Positions 53,985-63,006 of a stretch of 64,000 bases of DNA are shown here, piece after piece. The stretch is from contig NZ_FNYZ01000025.1 in NCBI RefSeq assembly GCF_900109095.1, forward strand, positions 1 through 64,000. The letters run 5' to 3'. This DNA comes from Sphingobium sp. AP50 (GTDB lineage: Bacteria; Pseudomonadota; Alphaproteobacteria; Sphingomonadales; Sphingomonadaceae). A program made the position numbers and the translations under genes. The stretch's first letter is position 1. Each line of letters begins with the position of its first letter. The notes under the pieces are model-generated. The model was not told the DNA's origin. It did not search any database and saw nothing but the letters and a program-made list of their open reading frames with translations.

Positions 53985-55511
53985 CTAAAGGGTCACCCCG
54001 CGTTTCCATATCGCTATGTCGCGCTCGCCATTGATTTCATTGCGGGCAGGCTGCCCCGATGCGACGGCACAAATGCGAGCCATCAGGGCATCGGTCGCGG
54101 CGTCCATCCCTTCATCCAGCACTATGCCCGCGTCAAAATCGATCCAGCCCGGTTTGCGCTGTGCCAGATCGTGATTAGTCGCCAGTTTCATGGTTGGTAT
54201 CGGGCTGCCAAGCGGCGTGCCTCTTCCAGTCGAAAAAAGCGTCAGTGTCGCGCCCGCAGCAGCAAGGGCGGTGGTGGAAACCGCGTCATTGCCCGGGGCC
54301 TCCAGCAGCGAGAGGCCGTCGCGTCGCACACGGTCGCCATAGGCCAGAACGTCCGTCAAAATGGCCTGGCCACCCTTCTGGACCGCGCCAAGCGACTTTT
54401 CTTCCAGCGTCGTGATGCCGCCGGCGACGTTGCCGGGGCTTGGATTTTCTGAGATAGGTTCGCCATGATCAATGAAGTAGCGTTTGAAACGGTTCACCAG
54501 ATCGACCAGCGCCTCGTACACCGCCCGGTCGGCCGATCGCTCCATTAAAATGCGCTCGGCACCAAATATCTCCGGAATTTCCGTCAGAATGGCCTTGCCG
54601 CCTGCCTGCGTGATTACATCCGCCGCGCGCCCAATTAACGGATTTGCGGTCAAGCCGCTAAAGCCATCGGATCCACCGCATTTTAGGCCAAGCCGAAGGT
54701 CACGAATCTCAACCCATTCTCGCCGATCCTGCTGCGCTAACTTGACAATTTCATCAATCGCGTTGTTGGCGGCCTCATATTCGTTCAGGCTCATCTGGGC
54801 GCCTACGGCCCGGATTCTGCTGCGTCGTTCCCCCGGTATTCGCTCGATCAAACCATCGAGCTGATTTTCTTCGCATCCTAGGCCGATGAAAAGAACGCCA
54901 CCAGCGTTGGGATTGCAAGCCAGTGCCGCAAGCACACGCGCCGTGCTATCAAGGTCATCGCTCAATTGCGAACAGCCCAGCGGGTGCGAAAAGGCGACGA
55001 TGTCATCAATCCGCCCCTTGTGACGCTCGGCCGCCTCTCGCGCGACGCGTTCTGCCGTCCGTGCCACGCATCCGACGCTGGGGATGATCCATATTTCGTT
55101 TCGCGTGCCAACGCTGTTGTCGGAACGACGATAACCTTCAAACCGCCAATCACTGGACGCAGGTCGGTTCTCAACGGCATTCTCGCCAGAGAAGCGATAC
55201 GGCTCTTCTCCTACGAGATTGGTGACCAGATTGTGGCTGTGAACATGGTCGCCAATCATGATGTCGCATCGTGCGCTTCCGATCGCCCAGCCATAGCGGC
55301 GCACTTTTTCGCCCGTGCCAATCGTGCGCAGGGCGAATTTATGCCCGCGTTCTATGGGTGCACGGACCGTTACGACCTGTCCTTCCAGGGCAATCCGCTC
55401 GCCCGCACGGAGCGATCTGAGCGCAACCCCCACATCATCAGCCGGTGCGATTCGCACTGCGTCAGGAAGTGATGCCTTCATGGCGGCGCCGGTAGGTGAA
55501 TTTGTGTCCAT
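53985..55511 (-). CDS. uxaA: Altronate dehydratase UxaA
   Basis: The protein has 508 residues, full-length fused form: an N-terminal SAF domain (about 15-100, with RGHKFALRTI) and the large catalytic domain (SVGCVARTAERVA, GLKCGGSDGFSGLTANP, AILTEIPEIFGAE). It dehydrates D-altronate to 2-keto-3-deoxygluconate, the third step of galacturonate breakdown. ATG 55511 is used; ATG 55481 is an alternative. It is divergent from uxaC, with the LacI-type operator between them, and heads the operon uxaA - MFS - reductase - GH28 - GH28. Confidence 0.92.
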   Translation of the reverse strand: MDTNSPTGAAMKASLPDAVRIAPADDVGVALRSLRAGERIALEGQVVTVRAPIERGHKFALRTIGTGEKVRRYGWAIGSARCDIMIGDHVHSHNLVTNLVGEEPYRFSGENAVENRPASSDWRFEGYRRSDNSVGTRNEIWIIPSVGCVARTAERVAREAAERHKGRIDDIVAFSHPLGCSQLSDDLDSTARVLAALACNPNAGGVLFIGLGCEENQLDGLIERIPGERRSRIRAVGAQMSLNEYEAANNAIDEIVKLAQQDRREWVEIRDLRLGLKCGGSDGFSGLTANPLIGRAADVITQAGGKAILTEIPEIFGAERILMERSADRAVYEALVDLVNRFKRYFIDHGEPISENPSPGNVAGGITTLEEKSLGAVQKGGQAILTDVLAYGDRVRRDGLSLLEAPGNDAVSTTALAAAGATLTLFSTGRGTPLGSPIPTMKLATNHDLAQRKPGWIDFDAGIVLDEGMDAATDALMARICAVASGQPARNEINGERDIAIWKRGVTL

Positions 55512-55527
55512 TGCACCGTTCTACCAT

Positions 55528-55547
55528 TTGTGCCATCGCTGGCACAA
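55528..55547. promoter_or_regulatory. LacI-type operator between uxaA and uxaC
   Basis: The perfect dyad has arms TTGTGCCA and TGGCACAA around TCGC. The core TGCCATCGCTGGCA fits the LacI/GalR consensus TGnnAnCGnTnnCA at every fixed position. It lies 17 bases from the uxaA start and 18 bases from the uxaC start, so a repressor here would shut both operons. The LacI-family gene at 57096 is the obvious binder. Confidence 0.78.
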
Positions 55548-55564
55548 GGCAAAAGGAGAATTTG

Positions 55565-57010
55565 ATGCGTGCACTTCGGCTCGATCCTGACCGTTTGTTC
55601 CCAAGCGATCCGGCTACGCGTTCCATCGCGCGCGCGCTCTATCAATCTGCGGCGTCGCTGCCGATCATCAGTCCACACGGCCATACCGATCCATCATGGT
55701 TCGCGACGAACGCGCCATGGGACGATGCAACGTCTCTCTTGTTGGCGCCGGACCATTATCTCTACCGCATGCTGTATAGTCAGGGCGTGAAATTGGAGGC
55801 GCTTGGTGTTCCCGCGCTTGGAAAGCCGTCCCCGGCGGACCCCAGGGAGGCATGGCGCATTTTTGCGAGCAACCAGCATCTGTATCGCGGCACACCCTCA
55901 TGCATGTGGCTGGATCATGTCTTTGCCGAGGTGTTCGGCTTTAAAACTGCTCTAAGCGCTGAAAGCTCCGATTTCTATTTCGACAGGATCGGAGCACTAC
56001 TAGCGACCCCAGCATTCCGCCCTCGGGCGCTTTTCGACCGGTTCAATATTGAATTGCTGGCAACGACCGAAGGCGCGCATGAGCGGCTCGATCACCATCG
56101 TGCCATCAGGGAATCGGGATGGAGCGGAACGGTCGTGACGGCCTACCGGCCCGACGCTGTCATCGATCCTGAGCATGAGGATTTTGTCGACGCTCTGGAG
56201 GGTTTTGCTGCGTTAACCGGTGAAGATGTGCATGACTGGACCGGCTATCTTAGAGCACATGCCAAACGCCGACAGGACTTCATCGCGGCGGGTGCGACCT
56301 CTACAGATCATGGGCATCCCACTGCCCGGACAGCAAACCTCTCGACTGAGGAGGCGCGCCGCCTGTTCGAACGGATCATGCGCGGCGATTGGTCGCTGCA
56401 AGATGCCGAATTGTTCAGGGCGCAGATGCTTACCGAGATGGCACGCATGAGTCTTGATGACGGGCTGGTCATGCAAATTCATCCTGGCGCATGCCGAAAC
56501 CACAACAACGTGCTTCACAAGACTTACGGTCGCGACAAGGGGGCTGATATACCAACGCGGACCGACTATGTGAGCAGTCTCAAGCCGCTGCTCGATCAAT
56601 TTGGTAATGAAGACAGGCTCTCGATCATTCTCTTCACCCTCGATGAGAGCAGCTATGCGCGTGAACTCGCCCCGCTTGCCGGCCACTATCCTTGTCTCAA
56701 GCTTGGGCCGGCATGGTGGTTCCATGATTCGCCGGAAGGCATGATGCGATTTCGCGAAATGACGACGGAGACGGCGGGCTTTTACAATACCGTTGGCTTC
56801 AACGACGATACGCGCGCCTTTCTCTCCATTCCCGCACGGCACGATGTCGCCCGTCGTATAGACTGCAGCTACCTTGCACGCCTAGTGGGCGAAGGGCGGA
56901 TGCGCGACTGGGAGGCGCAGGAGGTGGTTGAGGATTTGACTTACAATCTGGTCCGCAAAGCTTACAGACTACCGCACAAGGATGGGAGGCAGACCCACCA
57001 GTCGACCTGA
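55565..57010 (+). CDS. uxaC: Uronate isomerase UxaC
   Basis: The protein has 481 residues from ATG 55565 (AAAAGGAGAA upstream); a frame from 55496 covers the operator and is not the start. Amidohydrolase-fold uronate isomerase: ISPHGHTDPSW (metal His pair), GATSTDHGHP, MQIHPGACRNHN and KLGPAWWFHDSPEGM signatures. It converts D-galacturonate to D-tagaturonate (and glucuronate to fructuronate), the first cytoplasmic step after import. The LacI gene follows by 85 bases. Confidence 0.93.
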   Translation: MRALRLDPDRLFPSDPATRSIARALYQSAASLPIISPHGHTDPSWFATNAPWDDATSLLLAPDHYLYRMLYSQGVKLEALGVPALGKPSPADPREAWRIFASNQHLYRGTPSCMWLDHVFAEVFGFKTALSAESSDFYFDRIGALLATPAFRPRALFDRFNIELLATTEGAHERLDHHRAIRESGWSGTVVTAYRPDAVIDPEHEDFVDALEGFAALTGEDVHDWTGYLRAHAKRRQDFIAAGATSTDHGHPTARTANLSTEEARRLFERIMRGDWSLQDAELFRAQMLTEMARMSLDDGLVMQIHPGACRNHNNVLHKTYGRDKGADIPTRTDYVSSLKPLLDQFGNEDRLSIILFTLDESSYARELAPLAGHYPCLKLGPAWWFHDSPEGMMRFREMTTETAGFYNTVGFNDDTRAFLSIPARHDVARRIDCSYLARLVGEGRMRDWEAQEVVEDLTYNLVRKAYRLPHKDGRQTHQST

Positions 57011-57095
57011 AGCGACGCATATTCTCGTTTCGACGCAGATGACAGGCTAGCTGCGATGAGATAGTTTTTCGAACAATTCACTGCGCAAAGGCCAT

Positions 57096-58139
57096 ATGTT
57101 GAGCACGATTATTGCCACCGGCGGGATGGAACCCACGATTGCCGATGTTGCTGAGGCCGCCGGCGTGTCTATCAGAACGGTCTCGCGGGTGCTCAATGAT
57201 TCACCAAAGGTGAATAAAGAGACGCGCGAAAAGATAAAGTACGCGATAGACAAACTGAACTTCAAGCCAAGCGCCCGCGCCCGCGCTTTGGCGATGGGGC
57301 GTTCCTTGCTCATCGGGATGGTCCATAATGATCGCAACGCATTGGTACTGGACAGCGTCCAGCGAGGTGTCGCTCGTGAGACGACGCGGCGTGGATATGA
57401 GGTCATCAGCCATTCAGTCGTAGATGGAGGTCCACTTTCGGTCGAGGATGTGATCGCATTTGCGCGGCGATCGCGCGTGGACGGGCTCGTTGTCCTGCCT
57501 CCTGTTTCGGGGATTGCAGGCCTTCCCGAAGCCTTGAAGGCGGATCATGTGCCTTCCGTCGCGTTGTCGGCCGTGCCCATCGGCGGCTATGGCGCAGTCG
57601 TGCTGTCGGCGGAACGCGAAGCGGCAGGGCAGGTTGCGACGCATCTGGCCGAACTTGGTCACCGTAAAATCGCCATGATTACAGGCCCGCAAGATACATT
57701 TTCTGCTATCGAGAGACGATCCGGATTCATCGACACGCTTGCCTCGGCGGGGATAGAATTGCTGGCGGAACTGGAAGGCGATTATGGACATGCTTCAGGC
57801 GTTGCTGCCGCAAACAGGTTGCTGGCGATGAAAGTCCGGCCCACAGCGGTTTTCGCGGCGAACGACATAATGGCGGCGGGCGTATTGAAGGTTGCCAGCG
57901 AGCGAAAAATTGCTGTCCCTGATGCCTTGTCCGTAGTCGGTTTTGACGGAAGCATGATCGCCGAAATGCTTACTCCATCCCTAACCACTGTTTCCCGTCC
58001 TTTTGGCGAAATGGCCGAGATCGCAACGTTGCTCTTGCTGGACTTGGTGGAAGGGCGAAAGCCGGCTTCGGTCGTACTGCCGGGTCTATATTTGATACCT
58101 GCTGGCTCCAGCGCTCCACCCCCACCAGAGTCCCGGTAG
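57096..58139 (+). CDS. LacI-family transcriptional regulator of the uronate operons
   Basis: The protein has 347 residues from ATG 57096 (AAAGG upstream); ATG 57126 is an alternative. N-terminal helix-turn-helix and hinge: TIADVAEAAGVSIRTVSRVL, NDSPKVNKETREKI and KPSARARALAMGRS. Then a periplasmic-binding-like effector domain (GHRKIAMITGPQD, AANDIMAAGVLKVA, VVGFDG). It lies just downstream of uxaC and probably represses both uxaC and uxaA from the operator at 55528-55547 until a uronate or its breakdown product binds. Confidence 0.88.
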   Translation: MLSTIIATGGMEPTIADVAEAAGVSIRTVSRVLNDSPKVNKETREKIKYAIDKLNFKPSARARALAMGRSLLIGMVHNDRNALVLDSVQRGVARETTRRGYEVISHSVVDGGPLSVEDVIAFARRSRVDGLVVLPPVSGIAGLPEALKADHVPSVALSAVPIGGYGAVVLSAEREAAGQVATHLAELGHRKIAMITGPQDTFSAIERRSGFIDTLASAGIELLAELEGDYGHASGVAAANRLLAMKVRPTAVFAANDIMAAGVLKVASERKIAVPDALSVVGFDGSMIAEMLTPSLTTVSRPFGEMAEIATLLLLDLVEGRKPASVVLPGLYLIPAGSSAPPPPESR

Positions 58140-58140
58140 T

Positions 58141-60855
58141 TTACTGTGCGACCGGTGCATTACAGCGGGTCCCTATTCGAGGCAGGCTCAAAAGGCGCGG
58201 CGTCGCCAGGAGGCCTGATGGTTGCGCAACAATCTGAGCAACATCCTGGTCCTCGAATCGTTCGCCATACCGTGCATGGAGCAGTCGGTAATCTTTACGA
58301 GGCTCGCCGGCGAGCCTGTTGAGGGCCGTATTGGACACGGCAATCTCGATCATGTTCCTGCCAACCTTGAGGGCATCGCTGATGTTGATCCGGTAAGGCG
58401 GCGCCCACAGATTGCCGGCAACAACGCCATTCACCCGGACAATCGCGGCATCCCGTATCGGCGCATCCACCTCAGCGGAAGGTCGCGCGCGATCGTCGGC
58501 TAATCGGGGCGTTACCCTGCCGAAATCGAGGCTGAAGCACATGCCGTCCACGCGATCTAAAGGCAGGGAATAGCGGTAGGTGCCCGTCCCGGAAAAAAAT
58601 CGCGCGTCCGGAAAATCGGTCCAGGCGTGCGGCCGAGAGATCGACCTTGCTGCATGGCCATCAAACTCAAGGGTCCAGCCTGCATCGAGACTTTGGGATT
58701 GCGCAACTTGAGCGGGCTGCGCCACTGACAGATTATCTTCTCCATAGATCATGAAGCGAGATTCATAAGGCGCAAGTTCGATCGTGACTGCGCCGCTTCC
58801 CGCCGGCGTCGCCTGCCCGGTCATGGGGTTCCACCATTGCCCGGCACCACGCGCGCGCGGGAAGGAGGCTGTCGTGCGAATGGCTTGATTGCCGCTGTTT
58901 ACAAGAAAATAGATGTCCCGGCTTCCCATGGTCCGATGGACAAAACCCAGGTCAGGCGCCGGGTCGGCCAGTTGCATATCTGGCCCTATGGCATGGCGTA
59001 TATGTCGGGAAACATTCCGTACATCACGCTCGACCGTCGCCGATCGGGTCAAACGGCGTGTCATTTTTCTAATTCGGGCCGTCGCCAGGCCATTGCGCAA
59101 CCCGCCCGCCGACCGCGGGAATCGGTCAAGAACGAGCAGCTTGCCTCCCCCTTCGACCCATTTCGCTATTGCGGCAAAGGCTGTGGGATCGATATGCTCC
59201 ATATTTGGCAGAATGAGCAGCCGGTGTTTGAGCCTGCCCTGCCGCACAGCCTGATAATCAACGAAGTCAAATCCATGCCCGGCATCGAGCACCTGCCCAA
59301 CCAGCGCATCGGGCACATATTCCTGCATTGCTTCGTTCACGGAGGCCTTCTGCGGGCGCATCTTCGAAAATGCGTCCTCGATCGGAAGGTAGATTGCCAC
59401 GTCATTGGTTGGCGTGCCTTGTCGTAGCATGCTGGATACGCGCTGCAAGTATCGGCTGACGTCAGGCATCACCGCAAACCAGGGATTATGGTCGTTGAGC
59501 GCCGCCGCCGCATAAAATGCCCAACCCGGTTCGGCGGCTTCCGGCGGGCTGTAGGGCCAGCCATGCCCCACAATCTGGTTGACGCCCTGTAAAAAGTGGC
59601 GATCGGCCTCCATCTTCATGTCGAGGGGCGTTGCCGCCCAGGCTGGCGAATGAAGCCAGGTCCATGTTTCCGCCGATATGACCGGTTTATCATAAAGATG
59701 TCCGGCAGATGAAGCCCAGCGGGTCGAGGTGAAACCACGCCAGTTGTCGCCCTCGCCTTCGGGCAGGGCGACAAGGGCATTGCTCGACAGGGTAGGGGGC
59801 GGAAAGCCATATACTTGCGCACGAAACCGGGTTCCGTGGTTTTGGGTCCAGTTGTCGATGGTTGCCAGATATCGTTCGTCGACCAGTTCTGACAGGGTCA
59901 ACGCCCAGTCGAACCGCACGCCTGCACTTTCGGGCAGATCAATAAACAGGGCGGGAAGATGACCCATGAGGTCGTAGCCGCGGCGCTTTTTAAATTCAGC
60001 GGGAAGGTCGCCTGTCCAACTTGATCCATAGGCTTCGAGACTATCGGAAAAAATGGCGTCAGGCGGGGGATCGCCCGCAAAGCCTTCTAGCAGCCTGTCT
60101 CCCACCACGCGGAGATGGTTTGCAATGGCGGCTGGATCGATGTGGTCGAGGACATAGCCTTCCGCGCCGATCGCTGGTCGTTTGACTTGTTGGCCTGTGC
60201 GTCCGGCGATGAAAATAAGGGCATCGCGCGCGGAACCACTCGCCAAGATGATCGGCGCATTGCCGAGCATCTTGACAGGCCGAAGGTCAGCCGGTGCGAT
60301 CGGCAAATCTTTCGTCGGCGCGATCCAAACCGATAGGATGCTTTCGCCAGGCCCCAAGGCAGGCAATCGGATTCCTGCCTCGCCAGATGCGATGGTAACG
60401 CGTGTCATGCGGATTTCGGCGGCGGCTTGTGTCACCGGGATATGCGGGCCGCCAAATGGCCATCCGCTGCCGCCCGTCACATGAACCCGCATTCCAAATT
60501 TGCGCCCCGTCCGTCCCGCATGGCGCAAGGCGGCTATGAAATGGTTTGAAAGGTAAGGACTATTTTTGACGCCTTTGACGCCGTCATCAGGCGATAACGG
60601 GTAGACCGGCTGGATTTCAAAGCCCCCGATACCCGCCAGATGCATCTGCTCAATTTCCCGGTCGATCTCTTTCGACGTGACCGAGGGACCAAACCACCAC
60701 CAGCGCATCATGGGTTTTGCGGCAGCGGGCGGATCGATGAAGGCGTGCCACAACGGGCTGCCGTCCGGGCCTTGCGGGGCGGCGATGACATTGGCTGGGA
60801 AGGCGATAGTTGCAATCAGGCAAGCCATAACGCGCGTGGTGCCGCGATAACTCAT
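58141..60855 (-). CDS. GH106-type alpha-L-rhamnosidase
   Basis: The protein has 904 residues from ATG 60855, which overlaps the GH42 stop (ATGA); a frame from 60870 adds five residues. The signal peptide RGTTRVMACLIATIAFPANVIA is followed by MRWWWFGPSVTSKEIDREIEQMHLAGIGGFEI, the hallmark opening of GH106 alpha-L-rhamnosidases. A beta-sandwich region near the C-terminus (YRYSLPLDRVDG, RVNGVVAGNLWAPPYRINI) resembles sugar-binding domains. It would remove L-rhamnose from rhamnogalacturonan fragments in the periplasm. It is co-transcribed with GH42. It ends one base from the LacI gene, facing it. Confidence 0.8.
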   Translation of the reverse strand: MSYRGTTRVMACLIATIAFPANVIAAPQGPDGSPLWHAFIDPPAAAKPMMRWWWFGPSVTSKEIDREIEQMHLAGIGGFEIQPVYPLSPDDGVKGVKNSPYLSNHFIAALRHAGRTGRKFGMRVHVTGGSGWPFGGPHIPVTQAAAEIRMTRVTIASGEAGIRLPALGPGESILSVWIAPTKDLPIAPADLRPVKMLGNAPIILASGSARDALIFIAGRTGQQVKRPAIGAEGYVLDHIDPAAIANHLRVVGDRLLEGFAGDPPPDAIFSDSLEAYGSSWTGDLPAEFKKRRGYDLMGHLPALFIDLPESAGVRFDWALTLSELVDERYLATIDNWTQNHGTRFRAQVYGFPPPTLSSNALVALPEGEGDNWRGFTSTRWASSAGHLYDKPVISAETWTWLHSPAWAATPLDMKMEADRHFLQGVNQIVGHGWPYSPPEAAEPGWAFYAAAALNDHNPWFAVMPDVSRYLQRVSSMLRQGTPTNDVAIYLPIEDAFSKMRPQKASVNEAMQEYVPDALVGQVLDAGHGFDFVDYQAVRQGRLKHRLLILPNMEHIDPTAFAAIAKWVEGGGKLLVLDRFPRSAGGLRNGLATARIRKMTRRLTRSATVERDVRNVSRHIRHAIGPDMQLADPAPDLGFVHRTMGSRDIYFLVNSGNQAIRTTASFPRARGAGQWWNPMTGQATPAGSGAVTIELAPYESRFMIYGEDNLSVAQPAQVAQSQSLDAGWTLEFDGHAARSISRPHAWTDFPDARFFSGTGTYRYSLPLDRVDGMCFSLDFGRVTPRLADDRARPSAEVDAPIRDAAIVRVNGVVAGNLWAPPYRINISDALKVGRNMIEIAVSNTALNRLAGEPRKDYRLLHARYGERFEDQDVAQIVAQPSGLLATPRLLSLPRIGTRCNAPVAQ

Positions 60856-62888
60856 TCTGCCATTCTCCATATCGCGACATCATATGGCGCCAGCGTTCTT
60901 TGTCCTAGCAGCAACGCGGGTTTGGGATCGGGAATGGTCCACGCGTCGGGGCCATAGTTGAAGGCGAATTGCAGATCGCCGCGCTGGCGCATCCTGACAT
61001 GATCAGGCAGCGGATGGGTCGAAAGCCCCGCTTGGCGGGCGGCGTTCCGCATCAAAGCGACCGTGAAGTCCCTGTCGCCCTGACACCCGACATACCATGC
61101 GGTGTCGGTCCCGACTACCGCGCTCTCGCCATCCTCATATCGCGCCTTGACCGGCAATTTCGTGTCGAGCCATTCACGCCAGGCGATGGCATGACCATCC
61201 ATGCCCTCGCCAGCCACCGGAAAGGCCGCTCCGTTGCGGAACGTGCCTGTCTGCTTCACCTTGACCGGGATCAGACGCTGTAGCGGTCCCGGCGGCAAAT
61301 CGCGCGGAATGGCAAAATCCTCGGTCTTGGAGCCCGACCTCGGACCGACTACCAGTAGCCCTTCGCGCTTTTCCAGAGCCTCCAGGGTTGCCGCATCAAT
61401 GGTCGCGAGGGAGGGCATGAGGATGAGCTTGTATCCATCCAGCGGCGTCGCGGGACGAACGATATCGACATCGATCCCAAGGCCACGCAGCGCGGCGTAC
61501 CAGGACTGGGCGTGCGCGAGATGGTTCTGATTTACAGCATTGGGCTGTATCTCTGTCGTCCAGACGGTCTGATAGTCGAACAGCAACGCAACCTTGGCCT
61601 TCGTCCGAGCAGGTGCGGCGCCGATCAATTGGATTTCCCGTCCAACCTGCGCGGCCTCGATGCCACCGGGCGAAATCGCGCCATCGGGCCGGTTAAGCGC
61701 CGAATGCATCTGCTCGGGGCCGACCTGTGCCTGCCTCCACCGGAAATGGCTCACCGTCGATGCGCCATAAGCGAAGGCTTCCCATGCCCACAGCCGCACC
61801 ATGCCCGGCATCGGCGCAGGATTATATCGCGCCCAGTTCACCGGCCCGGGCTGTTGTTCCATGACCCAGAAGGGGGCCGGATTGATGGCGTGCATCAAAT
61901 CATGGTTCCAGCCCGTTATGTCGGGATTGCCTGTCCGGTCCCAGCGGGGCTCGTCGCGCCCTGCGGCAACACCCAGCGGGTAGCTGTCCCAGCTTGCAAA
62001 ATCAATCGCGTCGCCGATCGGAAACGGGTCGAACTCCGTGAAGTTCGCCATGAAATTATGGGTTATGAATCGCCCTGGCGAACGGGGGCGTATGGCATCC
62101 ACCTGAACCTGATGAAAGGCGCCGACCTGTTCGCTTGCAAAACGCCGGTAATCCAGCATTTTCGCCGGCGGGTGATCCGTTGGCGTCAGCACGGGCAGAT
62201 CGACCGCGGCAAAACTGTCCACCTGTTGCGACCAGACGGAGGTTCCCCATGCTTCGTTCAGTCTCGCGACCGTGCCGTACCGCGCTTCGACCCATGCCCT
62301 AAAGCCGGCCCGATCGGCTCGCCCGTAGGAATAGGTGGTATCATGGCAACCATATTCATTGTCGATCTGCCACCCCACCACAGCCGGATGACGGCCATAG
62401 CGATCAGCCATGGCGCTGGCTATGCGCGCACATTCCCGGCGATAGGGCTGGCTGGCGAAGCTGTAATAACGCCGAGATCCAAATTGCTTGGTGCGACCGT
62501 CCTCCCCCACCGGCAGCATTTCGGGAAGCTGCTCGACCAGCCAGTGCGGCGGCGCGGCAGTGGGCGTGCCCAAAACGACGCCCAGCTTAGCCTTGGCCAA
62601 TATCGTAATGATCCGATCAAGCCAGCCCCAGTCGTAACGTCCCTTTTCCGGCTCCATGAGGGTCCAGGCAAATTCGGCGATGCGGACGCGCGATACGCCT
62701 CTTTGCGCCATGGCGGCGGCGTCGGCGGCCCACATGCTTTCGGGCCATTGTTCAGGATAGTAACAGCAGCCAAGGCGCAGAATTTCGGTGCGGTTCCGCG
62801 TCGGGGCGGCGGCCCATAAGGGGGTGATCTGCGACCCACCGACGGCAACCATACCCGCTTTAAGTGCGGCACGTCGCGAAATGTCCAC
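60852..62888 (-). CDS. GH42 beta-galactosidase
   Basis: The protein has 678 residues. A TIM-barrel enzyme with acid/base Glu178 in WQIDNEYG and nucleophile Glu345 in WVMEQQPGP; the opening LRLGCCYYPEQWPESMW is a GH42 hallmark. A trimerisation-like domain and a small beta C-terminus follow. The leader MDISRRAALKAGMVAVGG is Tat-like with a twin Arg, so it may be exported folded. It would trim beta-galactose side chains of rhamnogalacturonan-I or arabinogalactan. It lies 118 bases after a TonB receptor and before GH106. Confidence 0.9.
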   Translation of the reverse strand: MDISRRAALKAGMVAVGGSQITPLWAAAPTRNRTEILRLGCCYYPEQWPESMWAADAAAMAQRGVSRVRIAEFAWTLMEPEKGRYDWGWLDRIITILAKAKLGVVLGTPTAAPPHWLVEQLPEMLPVGEDGRTKQFGSRRYYSFASQPYRRECARIASAMADRYGRHPAVVGWQIDNEYGCHDTTYSYGRADRAGFRAWVEARYGTVARLNEAWGTSVWSQQVDSFAAVDLPVLTPTDHPPAKMLDYRRFASEQVGAFHQVQVDAIRPRSPGRFITHNFMANFTEFDPFPIGDAIDFASWDSYPLGVAAGRDEPRWDRTGNPDITGWNHDLMHAINPAPFWVMEQQPGPVNWARYNPAPMPGMVRLWAWEAFAYGASTVSHFRWRQAQVGPEQMHSALNRPDGAISPGGIEAAQVGREIQLIGAAPARTKAKVALLFDYQTVWTTEIQPNAVNQNHLAHAQSWYAALRGLGIDVDIVRPATPLDGYKLILMPSLATIDAATLEALEKREGLLVVGPRSGSKTEDFAIPRDLPPGPLQRLIPVKVKQTGTFRNGAAFPVAGEGMDGHAIAWREWLDTKLPVKARYEDGESAVVGTDTAWYVGCQGDRDFTVALMRNAARQAGLSTHPLPDHVRMRQRGDLQFAFNYGPDAWTIPDPKPALLLGQRTLAPYDVAIWRMAE

Positions 62889-63006
62889 GCTTATTTCTCC
62901 CTATTTGGTGTCATGTAATCGCACGCCATGCCAGTTAGCAGAAAGAAGGACACCAATGGTGCAGCACCGGCATCCTGCTTTCCTTCAGTCCGCAGGTGAC
63001 ATCAGG

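Noticed and set aside
61512..62819. A 435-codon plus-strand frame opposite GH42
   Set aside because: The minus strand encodes a full GH42 enzyme with both catalytic Glu; the plus frame is its antisense shadow.
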